Assembly (NCBI GenBank): GCA_034428935.1 | Contig: DAOUHB010000152.1 | Span: forward strand, 1-38,379 | Reading direction: 5' to 3' | Origin: JAAYZQ01 sp034428935 | GTDB taxonomy: Bacteria > Chloroflexota > Anaerolineae > JAAYZQ01 | Length of the DNA stretch: 38,379 bases | Part shown: one piece after another, positions 31,402 to 38,289 of the stretch | Position numbering within the stretch: position 1 is the first letter of the stretch | Layout: each line of letters begins with the position of its first letter | Translations under genes and position numbers: made by a program | The notes under the pieces: model-generated | The model's database searches: none | The model's input: the letters and a program-made list of their open reading frames with translations, nothing else | Told to the model about the DNA's origin: nothing

Positions 31402-32391
31402 ATGAGCTACTGGGATCAATTCCGAGCCTGGCTGCAGAGGCTGCTGCAGGGAGAGCCCCGGCCGGAGCCCCCCACGCCAGCCGTCGAGCCCCTCGCGGCG
31501 GTCCGCCCCCGCGTCCTGCTGATCAACTTTGATCCCGTGGTCCAGGCCGAGGGTGGGCGCAAGCTGAGCCGGGTGCTGGGCTGGAACGACGTCGATGCCC
31601 TGTGCCGGGGCTACATCGACGACCTGCGAGAGTGCAGCGGCGGGTACGTCGACTACCAGATCGTGCAAAAGATCGAGGCCGAGACCTGGCCCGTAAAAGA
31701 GGACGGCTTTCGCTACGACGCCGGCACCTATTTGCGCTGCTGGCGCAGCGGCACCGGCTTTCACCAGCCCGACACTGTGAGCTACGAGGCCATCGTGTCC
31801 GACTTTGACCTGCCCGCCCGGGTGAATGCGGACCAGATCGACGAGGTCTGGCTCTTTGGCTTTCCCTACGCCGGCTTTTACGAGTCGCGCATGGTGGGGC
31901 CGGGCGCCTTCTGGTGCAACGCCCCCGAGATGCGTCGCAACGACGTGTCGCGCCGTTTTGTGATCATGGGCTTTAACTGCGAGCGCGGCGTGGGCGAGAT
32001 GCTGGAGAGCTTTGGCCACCGGACCGAGTCGATCCTCAAGCACGCCTGGCGCCGGGTGCCGGGCGAGGAAAACCTCTGGGAGCGGTTTTTCCGCCACGAG
32101 AAGATCGCGCCCGGCCGGGCCAACGTCGGCTGGATGCACTATGCCCCCAACAGCACCACGGACTATGACTGGGGCAACAGGGCCTACGTGCGCAGCAACT
32201 GCGACGACTGGCTGAGCTTTCCCAACTTTAGCGGCGCCTGGCGCGAGGTCAACTGCCAGGAGTGGGGCAACGGCGACATCCGCGAGCATCATCGCTGGTG
32301 GTTCCGGCACCTGCCCAAGGCGCCCGGCCAGACGCGGGGGATTGCCAACAACTGGTGGCTGTATGCCGTCGATCCGAACAACGTCCGGTGA
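31402..32391 (+). CDS. Conserved protein of unknown function, first gene of AOR operon
   Basis: The 329-residue protein has no signal peptide or membrane segment. After a Pro-rich N-terminal stretch, residues 35-330 look like one globular domain: RVLLINFDPVV at the start, GWNDVDALCRGYIDDL, DEVWLFGFPYAGFYESRMVG, RFVIMGFNCERGVGEMLESF, and a Trp/His-rich end (HHRWWFRHLP, then NNWWLYAVDPNNVR). The YAGFYESRMVGPGAFWCN block and the many conserved acidic, His and Trp residues suggest an enzyme, possibly binding sugar or metal. I recall similar uncharacterised proteins in Chloroflexota but know no function. It leads an operon with a ferredoxin and an AOR. Confidence 0.75.
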   Translation: MSYWDQFRAWLQRLLQGEPRPEPPTPAVEPLAAVRPRVLLINFDPVVQAEGGRKLSRVLGWNDVDALCRGYIDDLRECSGGYVDYQIVQKIEAETWPVKEDGFRYDAGTYLRCWRSGTGFHQPDTVSYEAIVSDFDLPARVNADQIDEVWLFGFPYAGFYESRMVGPGAFWCNAPEMRRNDVSRRFVIMGFNCERGVGEMLESFGHRTESILKHAWRRVPGEENLWERFFRHEKIAPGRANVGWMHYAPNSTTDYDWGNRAYVRSNCDDWLSFPNFSGAWREVNCQEWGNGDIREHHRWWFRHLPKAPGQTRGIANNWWLYAVDPNNVR

Positions 32392-32416
32392 CGCTGCCGC
32401 CGGAATGGAGGGTTGA

Positions 32417-32830
32417 GTGCCCAGGATACTGACCGCGCCGCGGATGGCGCGCTGCATCGGCTGCGACTCGTGCATGCTGGCCTGCGCGCGGCTGGTGTAC
32501 CAGAGCTTCACGCCGCACAAGAGCGCCATCCAGATTCGCAGCCGGGGTGGCGTGATGGGCCGCATGGTGGCCAACATTTGCCGGGCCTGCGCCGCGCCGG
32601 CGCCGTGCGTCGTCGCCTGCCCCACCGACGCCCTGCGGGACCGCAGCGGCGGCCGGGGCATGGTCTATCGCAAAGAGGCGTGCATCGGCTGCCACGCCTG
32701 CGAGGAAGCCTGCCCGGTGGGGGCCATCGGCTGGGACGACGAGGAGGACAGGCCGGTGGTGTGCATCTTTTGCGGGCAATGCACCCGCTTTTGCCCCCAC
32801 GATTGCCTGGAAATGGTGGAGGTGCGCTGA
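32417..32830 (+). CDS. 4x[4Fe-4S] ferredoxin-like partner of AOR
   Basis: The 137-residue protein has sixteen Cys in four groups: C13/16/19/23, C55/58/64/68, C89/92/95/99 and C116/119/122/126, enough for four [4Fe-4S] clusters. Its size and layout match Fe-S subunits that accompany AOR-family catalytic subunits (AorA- or YdhY-like, BamC-like). The GTG at 32417 is chosen because GGAGG lies 5 nt upstream. It is encoded 31 nt before the AOR gene and should carry electrons from it. The final acceptor is not encoded here. Confidence 0.87.
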   Translation: MPRILTAPRMARCIGCDSCMLACARLVYQSFTPHKSAIQIRSRGGVMGRMVANICRACAAPAPCVVACPTDALRDRSGGRGMVYRKEACIGCHACEEACPVGAIGWDDEEDRPVVCIFCGQCTRFCPHDCLEMVEVR

Positions 32831-32861
32831 TGGATCACGCCCGGGGATCGGAGGGAGTGCC

Positions 32862-34607
32862 ATGCTGAACCACGACGTGATCCGCATCCTGCACGTCGAC
32901 CTGGGCACCGGGGAGCAGCGCGTCGAGGACCGGGAGGACCTGTTCCGCGACGTCCTGGGCGGGACGGGGGTGGCCGTGCGGCTGCTGGACGAGATGGTGG
33001 ACGCCGGCGAGGACGCGCTGCACCCGGCCCAGCCGGTGATCCTGGCCATCGGGCCCCTGACGACCATCTTTCCGGTGGTGACCAAGACCGTGGCGACCTT
33101 TCGCTCGCCGCTGACGGGCGAGTATGGCGAGAGCCACGCCGGGGGCCAGCTCGCCTCGGCGCTGCGCTACGCCGGCTACGACGCCCTCGTCCTCCGGGGC
33201 CGGGCCAGCCGGCCGGTCTATCTCGTCGTCGACGGCGAAGAGGTCGAGATCCGCGGCGCGGAGGCCATGGTTGGCATGGACACCTCCGAGACCGGGCGCG
33301 TCATCCGCGACCGGGTGGAGGGCGCGGGCCATCGCAGCATCATCCGCATCGGGCCCGCCGCCGAGGAGGGGGTGCGCTATGCCAACGTCAACGTCGACAC
33401 ATTTCGCCACTTTGGCCGCCTGGGCCTGGGCGCCGTCCTGGCCAGCAAGAACCTGAAGGCCGTGGCCGTCATCGGCCGCAAGCACCTGGCCCTGCCTGCC
33501 GACCATCGCCTGTATAAAAAGACCTACGCCGAGATCTATGACCGGGTGCTGCACACCGACGCCATGATAAAGTACCACGAGCTGGGCACGGCGTCCAACG
33601 TCATCCCGCTGAACGAGCTGGGCGCCCTGCCCAGCTTTAACCTGCGGCAGGGCTTTTTCGGCGAGGCCGACGAGATCAGCGGCGAGGGCTTTGCCGAGGG
33701 CGAGCTCATCACCAAGCGCGCCTGCGCCGGCTGCCAGATCGGCTGCATCCACGTGGCATCGTACCGGCGGCCCTTTGCCCCGGGATACGAGTACGAGTCG
33801 ACGCTGGTGGCCTACGACCACGAGCTGATCTATGCCGCAGGCTCGCTGCTGGGCGTGGGCAACCGCGGCGAGGTGCTGCGCCTGCTGGAGGACATGGACC
33901 TGGCCGGCATGGACACCATCTCTTGCGGCACGGCCCTGGCCTGGGCCACGGAGGCGATGGAGCGCGGCCTGGTGCGGCCCGAGCAGTTGGGCGGTGTCTG
34001 CCTGCGCTTTGGCGACGCCGAGGGCTATGCCCGGGCCATCGCCAGCATCGCCCGGCGCGACAGCGAGCTGGGCCATTGGCTGGGCGAGGGCGAGGTGGCC
34101 GCCGCCCGGCACTATGGCGGCCACGATTTCGTCGCGGCCGTGGGCGGGCAGGGCATCGCCGGCTACTGGACGGGCTACGGGCACGTGGTGGGCCACCTGC
34201 TGGGCGCCCGCCACTCGCACCTGGACAATGCCGGCTATGCCCTGGACCAGAAGCTGGAGCCGTACACCGACGAGGCGCTCATCGAGCGGCTGGTGGCCGA
34301 CGAAGCCGAGCGCATCACCCAGACCTGCGTCGCCATCTGCCTGTTCGCCCGGGGTGTCTATGACCTGGAAACCATCAGCCAGGCCCTGGCCAGCGTCGGC
34401 ATCCGGCGCAGCCCCGGCGAGCTGCTGGCCATGGGCCGGCGCATCTATGACGAGCGGGTGCGGCTGCGGGAGCGCCTGGGCTTCCGGGCGTCGGCCGGCG
34501 ACGTGCCGCGGCGTTTTTTCGAGACGCCCACGCCGCGCGGGCAGTTGCAGCCCGAGCGCGTGGCCAACCTGTTGGCGCTTTACGAGCGGAAGAGGGGGCA
34601 GGAATGA
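32862..34607 (+). CDS. AOR-family oxidoreductase, divergent paralogue
   Basis: The 581-residue protein follows the AOR fold: IRILHVDLGTGE, LGGTGVAVRLL, FRSPLTGEYGESHAGGQLAS, FGRLGLGAVLASKNLKAVAV, the Fe-S ligands C288, C291 and C295 (CAGCQIGC) and C493 as likely fourth ligand. C288/C291/C295 fall at the same positions as in the first AOR of the window. However, the Asp five residues before the fourth Cys is Thr488, and the usual late cofactor motif is replaced by YGHVVGHLLGARHSHLDNAG, so substrate and perhaps metal may differ. GGAGGGAG precedes the ATG. Its stop overlaps the next start as ATGA. Confidence 0.85.
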   Translation: MLNHDVIRILHVDLGTGEQRVEDREDLFRDVLGGTGVAVRLLDEMVDAGEDALHPAQPVILAIGPLTTIFPVVTKTVATFRSPLTGEYGESHAGGQLASALRYAGYDALVLRGRASRPVYLVVDGEEVEIRGAEAMVGMDTSETGRVIRDRVEGAGHRSIIRIGPAAEEGVRYANVNVDTFRHFGRLGLGAVLASKNLKAVAVIGRKHLALPADHRLYKKTYAEIYDRVLHTDAMIKYHELGTASNVIPLNELGALPSFNLRQGFFGEADEISGEGFAEGELITKRACAGCQIGCIHVASYRRPFAPGYEYESTLVAYDHELIYAAGSLLGVGNRGEVLRLLEDMDLAGMDTISCGTALAWATEAMERGLVRPEQLGGVCLRFGDAEGYARAIASIARRDSELGHWLGEGEVAAARHYGGHDFVAAVGGQGIAGYWTGYGHVVGHLLGARHSHLDNAGYALDQKLEPYTDEALIERLVADEAERITQTCVAICLFARGVYDLETISQALASVGIRRSPGELLAMGRRIYDERVRLRERLGFRASAGDVPRRFFETPTPRGQLQPERVANLLALYERKRGQE

Positions 34608-35617
34608 CGGAAACGACCTTTCGGGCCTTGGTGGTGCACGAGGAGCCGGCGGGCGAGAACGGGGGCGCGTTTCGGCGCCAGGTGCAAGAGCGCGCCGTGG
34701 ACGACCTTCCCGGGAACGACCTGCTGGTTCGGGTGCACTGGTCGTCGCTCAATTACAAGGACGCACTGTCGGCCACCGGCAGCAAGGGCGTCACCCGCCG
34801 CTATCCCCACACCCCGGGCGTCGACGCGGCCGGCGTGGTGGCCGAGAGCCGGGCGGACGAGTTCCGGCCGGGCGACGAGGTGATCGTCACCAGCTATGAC
34901 CTGGGCATGAACACGCCCGGCGGCTGGGGCGAGTTCGTGCGCGTGCCGGCGGGGTGGGCGTTGCCCCTGCCGGCGGGCCTTTCCCTGCGGGAGAGCATGA
35001 TCTATGGCACGGCGGGGTTCACCGCCGGCCTGGCCCTCACGCGGCTGGAGGAGAACGGGCTGGCGCCCGACCAGGGCGAGGTGCTGGTCACGGGCGCCAC
35101 GGGCGGGCTGGGCAGCCTGGCCGTCGGCATCCTGGCCCAGGCGGGCTATCACGTCGTGGCCGCCACGGGCAAGGTCGACGAGGAAGACATGCTCCGCGGC
35201 CTGGGCGCGGCGCAGGTCATCCACCGCGACGAGGTGCGCGACGAGGGCAACCGGCCGCTCCTCTCGGCGCGCTGGGCCGCGGCGGTCGATACCGTGGGCG
35301 GCACGTATCTGGCGGGCATCCTCAAGGCCATCAAGTACGGCGGCGCCGTGGCCTCCTGCGGCCTGGTGGCCTCGCCCGAGCTGCCCTCCACGGTCTATCC
35401 CTTTATCCTGCGGGCGGTGAGCCTGCTGGGCATCGACTCGCAGAGCTGCCCCATGGACGTCCGGCGCCGGGTATGGCGCAAGCTGGCCGGTCCCTGGCGG
35501 CCCGAGGGATTGGAGAGCGTGGCCCGCGAGCGCCGCCTGGAAGATCTGGAGCCCGAGATCGAGCGCATCCTGCGGGGCGAGCAGCGGGGGCGCGTGGTGG
35601 TGCGCCTGGACGGCTGA
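34604..35617 (+). CDS. MDR-family oxidoreductase (YhdH/AcuI-like)
   Basis: The 337-residue protein has the medium-chain reductase layout without zinc ligands: LLVRVHWSSLNYKDALSATG, PHTPGVDAAGVV, RPGDEVIVTSYDLGMNTPGG and the NADPH site VTGATGGLGSLAVGIL. The motifs fit the YhdH/AcuI subgroup, some of which reduce acrylyl-CoA. It starts in the AOR stop codon (ATGA), so translation is coupled and it belongs to the same pathway. It could reduce or use a conjugated product of the AOR reaction; the substrate is unknown. Confidence 0.87.
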   Translation: MTETTFRALVVHEEPAGENGGAFRRQVQERAVDDLPGNDLLVRVHWSSLNYKDALSATGSKGVTRRYPHTPGVDAAGVVAESRADEFRPGDEVIVTSYDLGMNTPGGWGEFVRVPAGWALPLPAGLSLRESMIYGTAGFTAGLALTRLEENGLAPDQGEVLVTGATGGLGSLAVGILAQAGYHVVAATGKVDEEDMLRGLGAAQVIHRDEVRDEGNRPLLSARWAAAVDTVGGTYLAGILKAIKYGGAVASCGLVASPELPSTVYPFILRAVSLLGIDSQSCPMDVRRRVWRKLAGPWRPEGLESVARERRLEDLEPEIERILRGEQRGRVVVRLDG

Positions 35618-35694
35618 CCGTGGCCGCAGGTGCAGACCGGGCAGGCACCAGGGCTCGAGTGCACCTGTGCGCAGCTGCAAACAAGCCCAAGCTA

Positions 35695-35703
35695 TGTTAC
35701 ACT
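35695..35703 (+). promoter_or_regulatory. Extended -10 promoter of the MNT/HEPN pair
   Basis: TGTTACACT (TG-N-TACACT) ends 6 nt before the ATG at 35710, so the transcript would be leaderless. The -35 region (CTGCAA at 35675) is weak. Confidence 0.4.
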
Positions 35704-35709
35704 GGCCTC

Positions 35710-36210
35710 ATGAATATCCAGACGCTCAAGCGTGAATTGTCGGCGATAGTGACCGGCTTCGAGGGTGTGTGCCTGGTCTACTTGTTTGGCTCCCAGGTCG
35801 GGGGTGTCCGCGGTCCCATGAGCGACCACGATTTTGCGGTGCTCGTCGAGCGCGGCATCGATGGACTGGACGTCCAGGCCCGCCTGGCGCACGAGTTGGC
35901 TCGTGTCCTGGGAACCGAGCGCGTCGACGTCGTACTCCTGAATCGCGCGCCTGCTGAGCTGGCCTATGCCGTCATTGCTCAGGGAAAGGTGGTGTACGAG
36001 CGGGATACGGCGACGCGCGTCGAATACGAGGCGACCGTCTTGAGCCTCTACAGTGACTTTTTGCCCTACTTGAGGGCGCAGCGCCAGGACATTTTGCGGG
36101 GGGAGGATGATGCCCAGCGAGTTCGCCGGTATCGAGCGGCGCTTGGACGAACTGAGCGAACGCTTGGCCAGATTGCAGCCACTGGCCGAAAAGCCACGGA
36201 CCGAGTTTGA
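35710..36210 (+). CDS. mntA: MNT-domain nucleotidyltransferase antitoxin (MntA-like)
   Basis: The 166-residue protein has the minimal nucleotidyltransferase signature GSX10DXD: G27-S28, then D39 and D41 (SDHD), with a third acidic residue D73 (RVDVVLLN). All catalytic residues seem intact. MntA antitoxins neutralise HEPN toxins by adding AMP to a Tyr beside the toxin active site. The C-terminal ~34 residues run on past the start of the HEPN gene, giving a 104-nt overlap, longer than usual; most of that tail is basic and may be dispensable. No Shine-Dalgarno sequence is present; a promoter close to the ATG suggests a leaderless message. Confidence 0.87.
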   Translation: MNIQTLKRELSAIVTGFEGVCLVYLFGSQVGGVRGPMSDHDFAVLVERGIDGLDVQARLAHELARVLGTERVDVVLLNRAPAELAYAVIAQGKVVYERDTATRVEYEATVLSLYSDFLPYLRAQRQDILRGEDDAQRVRRYRAALGRTERTLGQIAATGRKATDRV

Positions 36211-36544
36211 TCAGGATCCCTATCTCCGGGACATCGTGGAGCACAATCTTCAAGTCGCGGCTCAATGCTGTCTCGACGTCAGCCATCGCATCATCTCCCT
36301 GGAGGGTGCGCAAAAGCCGGTCGACTACTACGAAGCCATCCTCCGCATGGGCGAATTGGGCGTCCTTCCAACGGACTTTGCTCGGTCCCTGGCCCCGCTG
36401 GCCGGTTTCCGCAACATATTGGTGCTCGGCTATCTGGCGCTCGATTGGGACGAGATCTATCGAGCCCTGCACCGATTGGACGATCTTTACAGCTTTGCCG
36501 AGTTCGTCCGGGACTGGCTGAGGGATCGAACGTCCTCTCCGTGA
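36107..36544 (+). CDS. hepT: HEPN toxin (HepT-like) lacking the catalytic His
   Basis: The 145-residue protein is all-helical with the HepT pattern (VEHNLQVAAQCCLDVSHRII, SLAPLAGFRNILVLGYL, DWDEIYRALHRLDDLYSF). The RX4HXY motif normally carries the RNase residues: here R102 and Y109 are present, but the His position is Leu107. The codon is CTC, one base from CAC (His). The Tyr that MntA would modify is retained. Either the toxin is inactive or this is a variant family. Two ATG codons in a row (36107, 36110) lie right after GGGGAGG, which is very close, so initiation may depend on coupling with the upstream gene. Confidence 0.85.
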   Translation: MMPSEFAGIERRLDELSERLARLQPLAEKPRTEFDQDPYLRDIVEHNLQVAAQCCLDVSHRIISLEGAQKPVDYYEAILRMGELGVLPTDFARSLAPLAGFRNILVLGYLALDWDEIYRALHRLDDLYSFAEFVRDWLRDRTSSP

Positions 36545-36632
36545 CCCGACGCTGAAGGACCAATCGGACGGTCCCCACTTCGGCTCGCACTGAGCCAGCG
36601 GTCGTCGTTTGCACGCGTGCTCGCGCCGGCGG
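36545..36632 (+). other. Intergenic stretch without a gene
   Basis: Only a short GGACC/GGTCC inverted repeat near 36555-36580 is visible. It ends at the promoter of the small membrane protein gene. Confidence 0.3.
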
Positions 36633-36661
36633 TTGACAGCCCCGCGGCCGGATGGTACAAT
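36633..36661 (+). promoter_or_regulatory. Promoter for the small membrane protein gene
   Basis: TTGACA (36633-36638) and TACAAT (36656-36661) have a 17-nt spacer. Transcription should start near 36668, about 90 nt before the ATG. Confidence 0.7.
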
Positions 36662-36757
36662 GGCTGCTACAACGGTGCATCGAGTAATACCCTCGTCGTG
36701 CTGGTTCGATGCGGAGCAGTTCCACTGTAGACGTTCGCGCCATAGGGAGAAGCGGCC

Positions 36758-37036
36758 ATGGATACAGGGCAATGCTACCTGGGACTGGGCTTGCTCCTGG
36801 GAGTCCTCATCGGAGCGCTCTTTGCCTACGGCAACGCACGCCGCGAGAATGCCAGGCGCAAGATCGCTGCCCTCAAAACCGAACGAGCCAAGGCCAAGGC
36901 GATCGTGGACAAGGCCGTGGAGCGGCGCAAAGAGGGTGCCGGCGAGATGCCGGGCGCCGTGTTCCTCATGGTGCTGGCCGTCGTGCTGTTGATCCTCACG
37001 ATCTATATGCTCGCCGCGGGCAACGGGCTCTTCTAG
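36758..37036 (+). CDS. Small two-pass membrane protein
   Basis: The 92-residue protein has an N-terminal membrane segment (about 8-24), a highly charged helical middle (NARRENARRKIAALKTERAK, likely a coiled coil) and a C-terminal membrane segment (about 68-86). The topology suggests a hairpin with its charged region in the cytoplasm. AGGGAGA lies 7 nt before the ATG and it has its own strong promoter. I do not recognise the family. It lies between the toxin-antitoxin pair and an alcohol dehydrogenase. Confidence 0.72.
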   Translation: MDTGQCYLGLGLLLGVLIGALFAYGNARRENARRKIAALKTERAKAKAIVDKAVERRKEGAGEMPGAVFLMVLAVVLLILTIYMLAAGNGLF

Positions 37037-37043
37037 CAGCGTG

Positions 37044-37127
37044 TCGGAGAGGAGAACGATTCTCGCTCGTAGTAACGCCTTCAGTTGTTTTTGGACGGCT
37101 AAAGCCGTTATTACGAACCTTCTCCGA
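37044..37127. repeat. Imperfect palindromic element (MITE-like or REP-like)
   Basis: The 84-nt segment is flanked by TCGGAGA (37044-37050) and TCTCCGA (37121-37127). Inside, CGTAGTAACG (37068-37077) faces CGTTATTACG (37106-37115), with one G/T mismatch, and the centre carries TTGTTTTTGG and GGCTAAAGCC. I recall similar ACG-CTTCAG / GGCTAAAGCC palindromes recurring in Chloroflexota genomes, but only one copy is in this window. It lies between two promoters. Confidence 0.55.
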
Positions 37128-37171
37128 TCACTTGCCAGAGAGCCGGAGCACCTCGACAGGCCGCCGGGCCG

Positions 37172-37200
37172 TTGACAGTGGCCGCAAAGTGGGGTAGAAT
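37172..37200 (+). promoter_or_regulatory. Promoter for the alcohol dehydrogenase gene
   Basis: TTGACA (37172-37177) and TAGAAT (37195-37200) are 17 nt apart. Transcription should start near 37207, leaving a leader of about 31 nt to the GTG start. Confidence 0.7.
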
Positions 37201-37237
37201 AGCGGGCGCTGAAGCAGCAGAGCAGGAGGATCTGACC

Positions 37238-38239
37238 GTGAAAGCCATGGTTCTGCGCGAGCCCGCGCCTGCCGCCCGTCATCCATTGGCCCTGGTCGAG
37301 CTGCCGCTGCCCGAGCCGGGGCCGGGCCAGGTACGCCTTCGGGTGCTGGCCTGCGGCGTGTGCCACACGGACCTGCACCTGGTGGAGGGCGAGATCGCGA
37401 CACCCCGGCTGCCCGTCGTCCCCGGGCACCAGATTGTCGGCGTGGTCGACGCCCTGGGGCCGGGGGTCACCCGCTTCCGCCCTGGCGACCGGGTGGGCGT
37501 CCCCTGGCTCTACTGGGCCGACGAGACGTGCGACTTTTGCCTCAAGGGCCAGGAGAACCTGTGCCCCAACGCCCTCTATACCGGGCAGCACGTCGACGGC
37601 GGCTTTGCCCAGTTCATGGTCTCGCACGCCGGCTGGACCTATCCCATCCCCGGAGACCTGCGCGACGAACTGGCCGCGCCCCTGCTGTGCGCCGGCCTCA
37701 TCGGCTACCGCTCCCTGCGCCTCAGCGAGATCCGGCCGGGCGAGCGCCTGGGGCTGTACGGCTTTGGGGCCTCGGCGCACATTGCCATCCAGGTGGCCCG
37801 CCACTGGGGCTGCGAGGTGTTTGTCTTCACGCGGAGCGAGGAGCACCGGCGCCACGCCCTGGAGCTGGGGGCCGCCTGGGTGGGCGATGCCCGGGGCGAG
37901 CCGCCGGCTCTGCTCGACAGCGCCGTCACCTTTGCGCCGGCCGGCTGGCTGGTGCCCGAGGTGCTCCGCGTCCTCCGCCCGGGCGGCACCCTGGCCATCA
38001 ACGCCATAACCATGAGCCCCATTCCCGAGATGCCCTACGACCTGCTCTACGGCGAGAGGACGGTGCGCAGCGTGGCAAACCTGGCGCGCCGCGACGCGGA
38101 AGAGTTCCTGCCCCTGGCGGCCGAGATCCCGGTGCGCACCGACGTCGAGGTGTTTCGCCTGGAGGACGCCAACGAGGTCCTGCTGCGGCTCAAGCGCAGC
38201 GAGGTCCGGGGCGCGGCTGTGCTCAAGATTGCAGACTAG
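37238..38239 (+). CDS. Zinc-dependent alcohol dehydrogenase
   Basis: The 333-residue MDR protein has zinc-ADH signatures: CGVCHTDLHLVEG (catalytic Cys and substrate Asp), the GHQIVGVVDALG helix (catalytic His-Glu region), the structural zinc ligands in ETCDFCLKGQENLCPN and a nucleotide site GLYGFGASAHIAIQVA. It should oxidise a primary alcohol to an aldehyde with NAD(P)+. The general type resembles AdhP-like and cinnamyl alcohol dehydrogenases. The GTG at 37238 follows CAGGAGGA with a 7-nt gap; an ATG three codons later has a poorer spacing. A lipoprotein gene follows after 50 nt. Its aldehyde could feed an AOR of the window, but that is speculation. Confidence 0.88.
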   Translation: MKAMVLREPAPAARHPLALVELPLPEPGPGQVRLRVLACGVCHTDLHLVEGEIATPRLPVVPGHQIVGVVDALGPGVTRFRPGDRVGVPWLYWADETCDFCLKGQENLCPNALYTGQHVDGGFAQFMVSHAGWTYPIPGDLRDELAAPLLCAGLIGYRSLRLSEIRPGERLGLYGFGASAHIAIQVARHWGCEVFVFTRSEEHRRHALELGAAWVGDARGEPPALLDSAVTFAPAGWLVPEVLRVLRPGGTLAINAITMSPIPEMPYDLLYGERTVRSVANLARRDAEEFLPLAAEIPVRTDVEVFRLEDANEVLLRLKRSEVRGAAVLKIAD

Positions 38240-38241
38240 GC

Positions 38242-38265
38242 GCCGGGCCCGAGGTTGCGCCCGGC
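38242..38265 (+). other. Hairpin downstream of the alcohol dehydrogenase
   Basis: GCCGGGC (38242-38248) pairs with GCCCGGC (38259-38265) around a 10-nt loop. There is no T-tract. It lies in the 50-nt gap before the lipoprotein start and shares its stem sequence with other intergenic hairpins in the window. Confidence 0.4.
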
Positions 38266-38289
38266 ACCGCGACGAGGAGATCCTGTTCA

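Noticed and set aside
37044..37127. Insertion sequence
   Set aside because: Far too short for a transposase and no transposase fragment is near; kept as a small palindromic repeat instead.
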